From the NCBI RefSeq assembly GCF_000374025.1, contig NZ_KB893208.1, positions 1-38,646 on the forward strand: a DNA stretch of 38,646 nt, in the 5' to 3' direction. Under the pieces are notes generated by a model. That model ran no database searches and had not been told where the DNA came from. It saw only the letters and a program-made list of their open reading frames with translations. This document shows positions 1-8,078 of this stretch, piece after piece (positions within the stretch are counted from its first letter, which is position 1; every line of letters begins with the position of its first letter). Made by a program: the position numbers and the translations under genes. This DNA is from Spirosoma panaciterrae DSM 21099 (lineage in GTDB: Bacteria > Bacteroidota > Bacteroidia > Cytophagales > Spirosomataceae).

Positions 1-214
1 AGTCGGCCTTTTTCCACTGGTCAAAATAATAGTATACGGCTTGCCAGTGCGGAAAGCTAGGCGGCAGGTTTCGCCATTGACAGCCGGTGCGTAACATCCA
101 GAAGATGGCATCCATGACGGCACGTAATTGGTGTTTACGCTTGCGTTGAAGGTTAAAAAAAGGCGAAATTGCTGCCCACTGGTAGTCGGTCAGTGGTTGC
201 CACTGCTTAGTCAT
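1..214 (-). CDS. IS5-family transposase, N-terminal part (cut by window edge)
   Basis: The reverse strand from an ATG at 214 reads without a stop to the window edge (71 codons). It starts MTKQWQPLTDYQW and continues with FWMLRTGCQWRNLP, the N-terminal signature of IS5-type (DUF4096) transposases. The catalytic DDE part would lie to the left, outside the window. A small inverted repeat (ctttgt at 217-222, acaaag at 235-240) lies just upstream of the start, and the element end is probably between there and about 262, but I cannot fix the terminal repeat with only one end visible. Family assignment is from recognised motifs; whether the copy is intact cannot be judged. It borders the A/T-rich island and fits a mobile context. 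Confidence 0.85.
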   Translation of the reverse strand, partial: MTKQWQPLTDYQWAAISPFFNLQRKRKHQLRAVMDAIFWMLRTGCQWRNLPPSFPHWQAVYYYFDQWKKAD

Positions 215-340
215 TACTTTGTTTCTTGGTCGATACAAAGTTGACTCGACTACCAGTCCTTATCAATTCCCCAACAAGCTCTAAATTTCATCACATGGCT
301 AAAAAGTGACAAATACGATCAATTATCTTTATGGTATTAT

Positions 341-2815
341 TTGAAAAACTTAGAGAATATCAATAAAGCAGCAGAAATGTTTTCACCTTTTACTTTTTTA
401 GATTACTATGGGATTTACAAAGAAAAGGAGTCATTTTATATTGATGATAATACGCTACCTTCAAACGTTGTTGCATTTCCAGGAACAGGGTTTGAAATTA
501 TTAAAGATTCAATATTGAATGAAGATCCAATATTAGTTCCATATGAAAAAGAAAATAGTACTATTGATTTGATTCCTGTTATTAAAGCTGATAAGTATTT
601 ACCAAAATATAGTTATATATATAAACGTCCAGAATATATGGAGATTTGTATTAATAACGATACAATGCCTATATGGATAAAAGGCAAAAGGAGGCTGGAC
701 TCATTAAACAGTGAAACACTTACTACATATAGCAATTTCACACAAGCTATTTGTTTTTGGATTTCACTAATAATAGAGGATTTGAAAATTCATTTACAAA
801 TCCTAAAATACCCATTTATAAAAATTGAATTTGATCTTCCTAAAGAAGAATTATTTAAAGATCATACTAAAATATACCACAAAAGCCACAATCTTACCAA
901 TGAATTTACTATAGCCGTTAAAGCTTCAACAATAAAATTAAATATTCCATTGAGTATTGACGGATATATTGGGGCTAATGATAATGAGGGAGAAAGAATA
1001 TTGATTGAGAAAATATTGAACGGATTTGCACTTATTTTAACAAATGAAAAATTGTCTAATACTCTTACAAATGAAAACATTTCTAGATTAATTGATAAAC
1101 ACTGTCCCCTTGGATTAAAGAAAATGCTTTTATTATCTTATACAAAAGAAGATATTGGCCTTGATACTAGAAATTTGACTAAAGTAAGATATATACAAAA
1201 TGCCTCACGTCAGATAATATTAGACCAATTGGTAAATTTATTAAATGACAAATGCCCTCCAGCAGGAAAGATAAAGGATAAAAATAAAAAACGTGAACTA
1301 ACCAAAAATATTGTAATTAGTGCGTTGTTACCTAAGTTAGAAGAAGAAATAAGCAAATATGATTCTATAGATTTACTCAAATCGCTGATGGCTTTATATG
1401 AGAGATTGCTCTATGAGAACAGTTTTTCAAAAATAAATACTACAACGAGAATTGAATGTTTTTCCCAATACGAAGATGTTCTGGATGAAATTAAAGAGGA
1501 GTTTAGACGCCTAGATGAAACCTCTGTATCTGTGAGATGTTTAATAGAGCACTTATCTGCGCAACCTTCTTTTGGTAAAGAAATAATTAGCATAGAAACA
1601 ATTGACACTCTAATATCTATAATGTCTTTAATCATCTTCTGGGGCAGTGTAGGCGACCAAATTCAGTACGATTTGTTTGATATTGAATTATCTGTTTTGC
1701 CTTCTAGAAGAATAGGTACTAATTCGAAAGATATTATGAATAATTTTTTTGAAGATTTTAAAAAAAGAAGAACTCATGAATATGTAAAAGACAATCAATA
1801 TGCTTTTTTCCCAAAACCTGATGAGGTTTTAACTAGTAATCCAGCTCCAGAAAACTTAAATTCTTCATTTATAGAGGAAGTTGGTATAGCTATAGCAAAG
1901 CTTGGAGCATTTATAGAAATTTTAAGTCATTTGGGACTTTCCCAAACAGAACCGGTAGCTAGTTTACAAAGAAGTGATTTGAACTATGAAATAAATAAGG
2001 ATTCTATTGTTCATTACAGCGAAGAAGAAATAGAAGCGGCATTTCAATTCTTATCGTTAAAAAATAGAGATTCCGTTAAGAATATACCAAACGGCTTTGA
2101 TAGTACTGATATTTCACCTTGGAGATATAACAGAAGACTATCTTATTTACAACGACCAATCGTTTATGTTAACTATGGCCGTTATGGAAACAACCCTATA
2201 TTACTTTGGACTCCAAGAAGTATGAACTCAGGTTGGGTTGTTTTCAACAACTTGATACATTCAGGCAGATTCAAAACGAAAGCAAAAAGTAAGCTTGAAG
2301 CAAGTATTAGTAAAATTACCAAAGAGAGAAGAATGGCTTTACAGATAAAAGCCTTTGAGTGGTTTCACTCAAACACTTTATTACTGATAAGGCAAGAAGT
2401 TGGTATATCTTCTCATGGGGCACTGAAAAACAATAAGAATTTAGGAGATATCGACATTTTAATTGTTGATAATCTCAATAAGATTATTCTATCCATAGAA
2501 TGCAAGAGAACAGAACCGTCTAGAAACAGCAAGGAAGTAGTGGAAGAAGTAGAAAAGTATTTAAATAAAAAAAATGGATATATATTAAAACATAAAAATA
2601 GACATGATTGGTTAGTTAATAATAAATATTTAGTAGGGCAATATTTTCACATTGATACTTCACAATTTGTTGTCCACTCTCTGTTTATAACAAATGAATC
2701 TTTGGCAATACAGTTTATGAAGAATATTAAACTTGAAATGCCTTTTATATCGATGTATGATTTATCTGATAAATCGTATGCAGACTTTTTAATCCTTATA
2801 GGAATTAATCGCTAA
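341..2815 (+). CDS. Large protein with C-terminal PD-(D/E)XK nuclease-like motif, putative defence gene
   Basis: I do not recognise the first ~650 residues, which look mostly helical and have no signal peptide or clear membrane segment. Near the C terminus, residues 702-705 read GDID and 720-723 read ECKR after a run of hydrophobic beta-strand residues. That D-(x)n-ExK arrangement is the active-site pattern of PD-(D/E)XK nucleases such as restriction endonucleases. The longest frame begins with TTG at 341; an in-frame ATG at 377 (812 residues) is at least as likely, and a weak TATCTTTA box at 324-331 would leave a short leader for it. The gene is strikingly A/T-rich. It converges on the ATP-grasp remnant and the nitrilase-STAND gene. 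Its stop codon lies inside a perfect inverted repeat. A role in DNA restriction or phage defence is inferred only from the nuclease motif and location. Confidence 0.75.
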   Translation: MKNLENINKAAEMFSPFTFLDYYGIYKEKESFYIDDNTLPSNVVAFPGTGFEIIKDSILNEDPILVPYEKENSTIDLIPVIKADKYLPKYSYIYKRPEYMEICINNDTMPIWIKGKRRLDSLNSETLTTYSNFTQAICFWISLIIEDLKIHLQILKYPFIKIEFDLPKEELFKDHTKIYHKSHNLTNEFTIAVKASTIKLNIPLSIDGYIGANDNEGERILIEKILNGFALILTNEKLSNTLTNENISRLIDKHCPLGLKKMLLLSYTKEDIGLDTRNLTKVRYIQNASRQIILDQLVNLLNDKCPPAGKIKDKNKKRELTKNIVISALLPKLEEEISKYDSIDLLKSLMALYERLLYENSFSKINTTTRIECFSQYEDVLDEIKEEFRRLDETSVSVRCLIEHLSAQPSFGKEIISIETIDTLISIMSLIIFWGSVGDQIQYDLFDIELSVLPSRRIGTNSKDIMNNFFEDFKKRRTHEYVKDNQYAFFPKPDEVLTSNPAPENLNSSFIEEVGIAIAKLGAFIEILSHLGLSQTEPVASLQRSDLNYEINKDSIVHYSEEEIEAAFQFLSLKNRDSVKNIPNGFDSTDISPWRYNRRLSYLQRPIVYVNYGRYGNNPILLWTPRSMNSGWVVFNNLIHSGRFKTKAKSKLEASISKITKERRMALQIKAFEWFHSNTLLLIRQEVGISSHGALKNNKNLGDIDILIVDNLNKIILSIECKRTEPSRNSKEVVEEVEKYLNKKNGYILKHKNRHDWLVNNKYLVGQYFHIDTSQFVVHSLFITNESLAIQFMKNIKLEMPFISMYDLSDKSYADFLILIGINR

Positions 2816-2869
2816 CACAAGTAAACTCATATGACGTATTCGTTTTTTAGTTTACTTGTGTTAGCGATT
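2807..2869. terminator. Perfect 21-bp inverted repeat between convergent genes
   Basis: Arms at 2807-2827 and 2849-2869 are exact reverse complements, separated by a 21-nt loop that contains six T in a row. The TAA of the upstream nuclease-like gene (2813-2815) sits inside the left arm, and the convergent ATP-grasp remnant ends 25 bases beyond the right arm. It probably works as a terminator in both directions, although the U-tract is in the loop rather than after the stem, so this is inference. Confidence 0.6.
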
Positions 2870-2894
2870 CTAATAACTAATTTAAGTTTTTGAA

Positions 2895-3836
2895 TTAGAA
2901 AATTTCTCGCCTTTTACTGTATTTTTTGCTATATTTCTTTTTAAAGAAAGTCAACACACCAATTTCATTGTAGTTTAACTTTGCCTCACTCTCTTTAGTT
3001 AGTAATTCCCGGTATTTTCCTATCGGCGCTTCTTCCTTGTTCTCCTGCTGCTTGTCATCGTTATCGGGCAGCGATGTAAGTACTTTCTCATTTTTTTTCG
3101 ACTTGGTTTCAATATACTTTACCAAGTCTATAAAGTGATTCTTCTTTGTAATATCTATAATACCAGTTCCTGGATTGCCATTTACCTCCGTTACATAAGT
3201 GTGGCCCATCTTTTCACGAATTAAATCCACTCCCGCAAATTCTAATCCTACCGCTTTGGTTGCTTTGATGCACATGCTTGTCTCATCAGAGCTCAAATCA
3301 ATTGTACGGCCATAACCGCCTTTAGATAGATTGGCTCTAAAATCGCCTTGGCTAGCCGTTCGTTCCATAGCGGATACAACTTCATCACCTACAACGATGG
3401 CTCTTATGTCGGTTGGACTGCCACTATTACTGTTGCGGGCCTTTACGAAGCGTTGGAGCTTCATAGGGATGTTAGCCTTATGAAAACTTTCTAAGGTGGT
3501 ATTAGCCGCTAAAGGCGTTTCCAAAATAGATACTCCAGCACCCTGTGAGCCAGTAAGTTGCTTAGCGACCACGGGCAAACCTCCAGCTTTTTCAATAGCA
3601 AAGGCTACATGGTTCGACCGAACCGCAAACACAGTCAAGGGAGTACGCACATTGGCTGCACTTAATACTTGGCTAGTCCAAAGTTTGTCATGCGCCACTA
3701 AAAGACCAATAGCCGTTTGTGGACTGTATACATTTAGGTTTTCGTTAAGATGCCGCAAGATGGAAACACAAAGCGGTAGGTCTACTCCGATTCGGCTAAT
3801 AACAGACTTAAACTGTGTAAATAGATAATCAAAAAC
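2895..3836 (-). pseudogene. RimK-like ATP-grasp ligase, 5'-truncated
   Basis: The reading frame matches the ATP-grasp part of RimK-type ligases, which join glutamate or other amino acids to protein or peptide C termini using ATP. Recognisable blocks are DIRAIVVGDEVVSA, GDFRANLSKGG, FAGVDLI and VTEVNGNPG (the Mg-binding E and N), in the family order. The only usable start in the longest reading is a TTG at 3758. However, homology continues upstream of it (KSVISRIG, as in RimK PRIG, then ILRHLNENLNVYS) to an in-frame stop at 3837-3839. RimK proteins have roughly 60 more N-terminal residues before this point, so the pre-ATP-grasp domain is largely missing. The C terminus carries an extra charged tail of about 65 residues. 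I call it a decaying gene; a shortened product from the TTG cannot be excluded. It lies between two hairpins, so it is probably not cotranscribed with its neighbours. Confidence 0.7.
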
Positions 3837-3840
3837 TCAA

Positions 3841-3873
3841 TTACTTAAAATAATATCAATGTATTTTAAGTAA
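3841..3873. terminator. A/T-only 12-bp hairpin after the nitrilase-STAND gene
   Basis: Arms ttacttaaaata (3841-3852) and tattttaagtaa (3862-3873) are perfect reverse complements around a 9-nt loop. The hairpin begins 17 bases past the stop of the minus-strand gene ending at 3890. The stem has few G/C pairs, so as a terminator it would be weak, but its position fits one. Confidence 0.45.
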
Positions 3874-3889
3874 AATCAGTAAAAAACTG

Positions 3890-6802
3890 CTAATCGTTAA
3901 CGTAAATCCATTTAGCTAATTGATTGTCATATAATAACTTCAAAAAATCTTTTTTTACAGCAATAGTTGTATGATAATAATCAATCAGATTAAAAAACTC
4001 ATGAGATTGATGTCCTTTTAAAATAGTTAAATCTTTAGAAGAGAATTCAGAAATACCGACCGCAACTAATTTATTATTAGTAAATAAACCAATTAACGAT
4101 CCTGCTTCAAAATCACCATAGATATCAGTTATTCCTATTGGTAGTAAGTTCGCCCAAGGTTTTCTAATTGCCTTGTATGCTCCAGGATCAATAAATATTT
4201 TACCATAATATTTATGCTCTGAAAATAAAACTCTTTTAAATAATACATATTTATTAACTCTCCCTCCATCCTCAAGTTTTTCCAATTCTATTCTATACCT
4301 CTTTAGTTCTTTTTGCAAAAAATGACCTCTTAAAAGTTTAAATAATATTTTACGGTCATTCAAGTCAGAGAACAAAAATATTTTTTTTATAAGATTCGAA
4401 CCTTTTAATTTTATGAAAATATGAAGAGAAACTGGATTGATCGAACAACACAATGTTAAAAATTGCAATGTTTGGCTGTGATTGAAATAATAATCACTTT
4501 TATTACTTAATATTTTCACCCAATCTATATCACCAACTGATGATGCATCAAATGATAGCGGAGATAAATTAATATACCTTTGACAAATATTTAATTGAAT
4601 TGACAACTCTTTCCATGATGTAAAGTTATTATGAATATCGAAAATAACACTTTTTAATGGATAAATTTGACAAGCTAATTCAAAGAATTCTTCTTTCTTA
4701 GTTTGATAATAAATTGAAATTAAATTCTGAGTAAGCAAATATTTTTCTTTAGAATCTCCAAGCTTGATATTTCTTTCTAATAAATCATGCAATAAAATAA
4801 ATGCCACATCAGGACTTTTAGTCACAAGACGATTTATTATACTGTACACTAATTTTATATTTACCTTTATAATCTCGTTAATAATAACTTTAGCAATTAT
4901 TTCGCATGAACTATCAGATATAATTAAACTTGAAAGGGCTTCCTCATAGATAGGATGAGAAAACTTATAAGCAGTTTTATTATATCCATATTGTTCAATT
5001 CTAAAGCCTAACTGCGAGCGCATTTCTATATTAAAAGTAAAAGAATTAACCGATAAGTTATTCTGCACTAACTCTTTAATAGAATAGTTATATAACTCCG
5101 ATAAAAATGGCTTGCCTTTAGCACCTACAAAATAAGTTAGAAACAAAATTAATTTGGTATTAATAGAAGTGTATAGTATTTCTAGGCTAAAAACTCTAAC
5201 GGTATCACTTTTTCTTCTATTGATTTGGCTAGATAGTTCTTCAATTGACTTTATATTTCTAGATGAAAAAACCAGATCTCTAATAGCCAATGGAGTTGTA
5301 AGAGCACCATTATTGATAGCATCATAAACTAATTTTTTATAATCTTCATTATCTTCCCAATCACAAAAAACTATTACAAGTTGATTGAAAATATCTATTA
5401 ACTTTCCTTTATTATATGAAGGTTTATTAACATTTAACTCTTCTTTAAACCTCAGTATTTCTCTCTCCAATAAACTCTCTTTTGCAAAATTTTCAAATAT
5501 TTCTTTTCTTGAAGTAATAATTATTTTACAATTTGAATTAGTAAGCTTATCTATTAAGGGAGAGAATATTTGAAATAAACTATCTCTCTTTTCAAATACA
5601 GTCCTTCCAAATGGGTCTTCAAAATATACAATTTGGTTATCTGTAGGCTCAAAATCTCTTAATACTTTACTTTGAAGTTCTCGCTCCTCTTTTTCTAAGC
5701 CAGCAATCCATATAGGTTCGTAACCGTTTTCAAAATATTCTTTTAAAATCTTGACAGCGGTATATGTCTTGCCAATACCCGGGTCTCCAACAATAAATAT
5801 AATATTCTTTGTATTTAGTACTGTTAAAATATCCTCATATTCATTTGGTTTAACATATAGCTCATTTATTCTTTTGTATCTTTCATCATCGTGAGATATT
5901 TTTTTCAAAAAATTGAAATCCTTACTTTGTGCACCTGAATTCGTAGATACTATTTGAACATTAGGACTAGTTTCAATATTTCTATTTGCAAAAGGTCTTT
6001 TATTATTTACATTTAAATCAAAAATAAAATACTCACTTTTGCTCGAAAATTGAACGATTTTTTTATCTGGATTTTGATCAGTATATCCTGCATAAGCAAT
6101 CTTATCACTATACATTCTATCCATAATTCCAAATAATGCAGAATTTCCATCGCCATATTTACTATCAATAAAATTGGAATAACAAATAAATATACCATTT
6201 TGAGAGTTTTCACAATCAATATTCATTCTTCGATAGTACATATTTGAATCTCGCTGAAAAGCAGGCACAAATAAAATATCTAGTAATTGCAGATCTAATT
6301 CATTTTTCAAGTGATCTTCAAGGTAATCAGCACAAATTAATACTGCGAAATCGCCAACAAATGTATTTGTGAATCTTATAATCTTATTTCCACGCTTAGC
6401 ACCTTCATTTAGAATAGGTGACTTTTCTAAAGGTGATAAATTAATCTTTTCTGTAAAATATACATCTCCTTTAATTATTACAGGGCACCTGGAGATAATA
6501 TGGGCATTATTCTCATAATAGTGACTACCGCCTATTATTATACATTCCTGCTGCTTTGACCACTCTTGCAACTTTTCAACTTGTTTTTGCGGAATTGATA
6601 ATTCTGGGAATAATATTACATCGACTGAATTTTGCTTGGCTACAGACAAAAAATCTCTAGTTTTCAAGTTAATTTTGTCGTCATTTTGTAAATAATGTAA
6701 ACCGCTTTCCATTTGCCAGTTTAATTCAGCTGAATTTAATTGACAAATCATAATTCGAGAAATTTCCTGAGGAGTTTGACCTAAATCAACAATTTCAATC
6801 AT
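3890..6802 (-). CDS. Nitrilase domain - STAND P-loop NTPase - helical region - PUA-like domain protein
   Basis: 970 residues from an ATG at 6802. Residues ~14-265 are a carbon-nitrogen hydrolase (nitrilase) domain with the catalytic set visible: E67 in FPELS, K119 in TEKINLSP and C157 in LICADY. Residues ~305-545 are a P-loop NTPase: Walker A GDPGIGKT at 339-346, Walker B IVYFEDPFG with E395/D396, and a following IIITSRKE sensor-like strand. The YFEDPFG block resembles the nSTAND3 group. A helical, repeat-like region follows to ~840. Residues ~866-935 (IDPGAYKAI, SLIG, VGISEFSSKDL, KGHQSHE) resemble the PUA RNA-binding domain at the end of glutamate 5-kinases. Known background: STAND proteins sense a trigger, oligomerise and switch on a fused effector, and a nitrilase domain is fused to the reverse transcriptase of DRT1 anti-phage systems. 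Inference: an immune protein with a nitrilase effector and an RNA-related sensor. No signal peptide, so cytoplasmic. The gene is A/T-rich and stands alone. Confidence 0.85.
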   Translation of the reverse strand: MIEIVDLGQTPQEISRIMICQLNSAELNWQMESGLHYLQNDDKINLKTRDFLSVAKQNSVDVILFPELSIPQKQVEKLQEWSKQQECIIIGGSHYYENNAHIISRCPVIIKGDVYFTEKINLSPLEKSPILNEGAKRGNKIIRFTNTFVGDFAVLICADYLEDHLKNELDLQLLDILFVPAFQRDSNMYYRRMNIDCENSQNGIFICYSNFIDSKYGDGNSALFGIMDRMYSDKIAYAGYTDQNPDKKIVQFSSKSEYFIFDLNVNNKRPFANRNIETSPNVQIVSTNSGAQSKDFNFLKKISHDDERYKRINELYVKPNEYEDILTVLNTKNIIFIVGDPGIGKTYTAVKILKEYFENGYEPIWIAGLEKEERELQSKVLRDFEPTDNQIVYFEDPFGRTVFEKRDSLFQIFSPLIDKLTNSNCKIIITSRKEIFENFAKESLLEREILRFKEELNVNKPSYNKGKLIDIFNQLVIVFCDWEDNEDYKKLVYDAINNGALTTPLAIRDLVFSSRNIKSIEELSSQINRRKSDTVRVFSLEILYTSINTKLILFLTYFVGAKGKPFLSELYNYSIKELVQNNLSVNSFTFNIEMRSQLGFRIEQYGYNKTAYKFSHPIYEEALSSLIISDSSCEIIAKVIINEIIKVNIKLVYSIINRLVTKSPDVAFILLHDLLERNIKLGDSKEKYLLTQNLISIYYQTKKEEFFELACQIYPLKSVIFDIHNNFTSWKELSIQLNICQRYINLSPLSFDASSVGDIDWVKILSNKSDYYFNHSQTLQFLTLCCSINPVSLHIFIKLKGSNLIKKIFLFSDLNDRKILFKLLRGHFLQKELKRYRIELEKLEDGGRVNKYVLFKRVLFSEHKYYGKIFIDPGAYKAIRKPWANLLPIGITDIYGDFEAGSLIGLFTNNKLVAVGISEFSSKDLTILKGHQSHEFFNLIDYYHTTIAVKKDFLKLLYDNQLAKWIYVND

Positions 6803-7061
6803 TCCGGTTTAAGACTACTGTGTGATCTGATAGCTTTAAAATGACAATGTACTGTAATAGTACCTTCCTTGCAATACTCCTTTCTTGATTACTTTTCAGA
6901 TTACACTTCCTTACACTAGGTCACATGTATAAGGTGGTTTTCACTTCAAATGAGTTATTATTTAAATATTATAGAGTCAATTCTATTTGCCTCTGAGTCA
7001 CAGTAAGTAAAATAAGTATCTATACTATTGATTTACAACAGGTTAGCTTTATATAACGCAG
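6803..7061. other. A/T-rich gene-free stretch upstream of the nitrilase-STAND gene
   Basis: About 260 bases with stops in all frames and no recognisable gene. It must contain the promoter of the minus-strand nitrilase-STAND gene, but I see no convincing TTTG/TAnnTTTG pair. It ends at the tRNA-like attachment site. Confidence 0.5.
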
Positions 7062-7078
7062 ATCCTACGAGTGCACCA
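7062..7078 (+). other. Probable attachment site: 3' end of a tRNA gene (tRNA-Arg-like)
   Basis: The 17 bases ATCCTACGAGTGCACCA have the form of a tRNA 3' end: the close of the T arm (ATCC), a seven-base acceptor strand CGAGTGC, discriminator A and encoded CCA. No matching 5' half (it should begin GCACTCG) occurs in the bases before it, so this is only the tail of a tRNA gene. GCACTCG...CGAGTGC acceptor stems are typical of tRNA-Arg; the isotype is inferred from memory. A rho-independent terminator follows at once, as after a real tRNA gene. Composition changes from A/T-rich to host-like close to this point, so it is best read as one boundary (att) of an integrated island. Confidence 0.6.
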
Positions 7079-7098
7079 GATATACTGCTCATTCCTTG

Positions 7099-7135
7099 AA
7101 AGCCTGCTCATATACAGCAGGCTTTTGCTTTTTCC
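7099..7135 (+). terminator. Rho-independent terminator downstream of the tRNA remnant
   Basis: aaagcctgct (7099-7108) pairs perfectly with agcaggcttt (7116-7125) around a 7-nt loop and is followed by a T-rich run (ttgctttttccc). This is a classic plus-strand intrinsic terminator. No protein gene precedes it, which supports its origin as the terminator of the disrupted tRNA gene. Confidence 0.75.
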
Positions 7136-7171
7136 CTCTATTTCTCTCCTACAATGTTCTAGAGATGGGTA

Positions 7172-7195
7172 TTTTTTGGGGTACACCCCAAAAAA
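7172..7195. terminator. Symmetric T6-G4 / C4-A6 palindrome
   Basis: ttttttggggt (7172-7182) and accccaaaaaa (7185-7195) form an 11-bp perfect palindrome with a two-base centre. A G/C core flanked by T/A runs is the layout of a bidirectional intrinsic terminator. No gene end is close on either side, so its purpose here is unclear. Confidence 0.4.
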
Positions 7196-7420
7196 ATGTG
7201 CTATTCCCTGCCAGGTGATCGGAGTTTGGTTAGAGCTATCCACCTGGTCAAACTCAATTGCTGCTTTCTGCGCGACGGCCGCCCTTTTACGAAAAGCTTC
7301 TATTTTTCAACCCATCACTTTCAGGAAAAGCAACCAAACGGGGTAAGGACAGTTTATACTCTTTGTATTCGACATCAATCCTTGTTCGACTGTAGCCTTT
7401 ACCCATCATTAAACACCTGT

Positions 7421-7699
7421 ATGACGATTGAGAAGTTACTACATTGGATCACACCCCTGATGCTGGGGGCATTATTGGGTCTGTACGAGATTCTGCATGG
7501 CCTATACTACGTGCTTTACGGAACCCCCGACCAGCAGCGAGATTATCCGCTCGAAATAGTCCTTGGGTTGCCGATAATGGTCATATGCCTGGGAGGCCAC
7601 TGGGTAATTCGGCGTCTCACCCACGATAACACACGCACCATCTGGATCATTGAATCGATACTGGTAGGGCTCGTCATATACGGTTTTTATCGATCGTGA
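7421..7699 (+). CDS. Small integral membrane protein, unknown function
   Basis: 92 residues from an ATG at 7421; a longer reading beginning at 7196 crosses sequence that does not look coding, so the internal ATG is preferred. Three hydrophobic segments (about residues 9-33, 44-64 and 73-90) predict an inner-membrane protein with a short positively charged loop (WVIRRLTHDN) before the last helix. I recognise no family. It is the first gene to the right of the tRNA-like site and has host-like composition. The next gene starts about 140 bases downstream on the same strand. Confidence 0.55.
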   Translation: MTIEKLLHWITPLMLGALLGLYEILHGLYYVLYGTPDQQRDYPLEIVLGLPIMVICLGGHWVIRRLTHDNTRTIWIIESILVGLVIYGFYRS

Positions 7700-7836
7700 A
7701 AATCCCTATGGCCACAACGAATACAGCGAGAACAGAAACTATACTACACTAAACTAGTTTGTCAATAACCGACTATGGTCAGGAAGAGGCACAGATTGAC
7801 CAACCTCCAGTTAATAGGAACCAACCTCCAATTGTG

Positions 7837-8058
7837 ATGAAGTTATACGTAGTAGAATCAGCCGAAACCCTTGAATTGCTCGAATCGCAAGTAGTTGATC
7901 GCTTGTCAAGTGGCTACGAGTTAGCCGGTGGAGTGTCGTTTAACCCGGTGGATGTCGTTTATATTCAGGCTTTGTACTTACCCAAACTTGAAAAGCAAGT
8001 TGATGAGTTGTTGAAAGACGAGAACATATATACTGAACGAGGTCTACTGGATGTTTAG
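7837..8058 (+). CDS. DUF1737-like small protein
   Basis: 73 residues starting MKLYVVESAETLELLESQ. The pattern VVES...L..V..LL..GYELAGGVS followed by YIQALY matches the small DUF1737 family, whose function is unknown. The longest frame opens with a TTG at 7759 and would add 26 residues rich in Gln, Pro and Asn; a nearly repeated ccaacctcca occurs in that stretch. The ATG at 7837 (or the GTG just before it) begins exactly where family similarity begins, so I use it. The protein is cytoplasmic with no membrane segment. Confidence 0.6.
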   Translation: MKLYVVESAETLELLESQVVDRLSSGYELAGGVSFNPVDVVYIQALYLPKLEKQVDELLKDENIYTERGLLDV

Positions 8059-8078
8059 GCTAGCCAGTTTATGCATGG

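Noticed and set aside
2895..6802. ATP-grasp and nitrilase-STAND genes as one operon with a joint peptide-modifying function
   Set aside because: The ATP-grasp gene lacks its 5' part and a hairpin separates the two, so joint expression and function are unlikely, though an older link cannot be excluded.
7049..7346. Short open frames on both strands (for example one containing FFGVYPKKYPSLEHC) around the tRNA-like site
   Set aside because: They run across the terminator and the palindrome, overlap each other and show no family signal; reading as genes is not supported.
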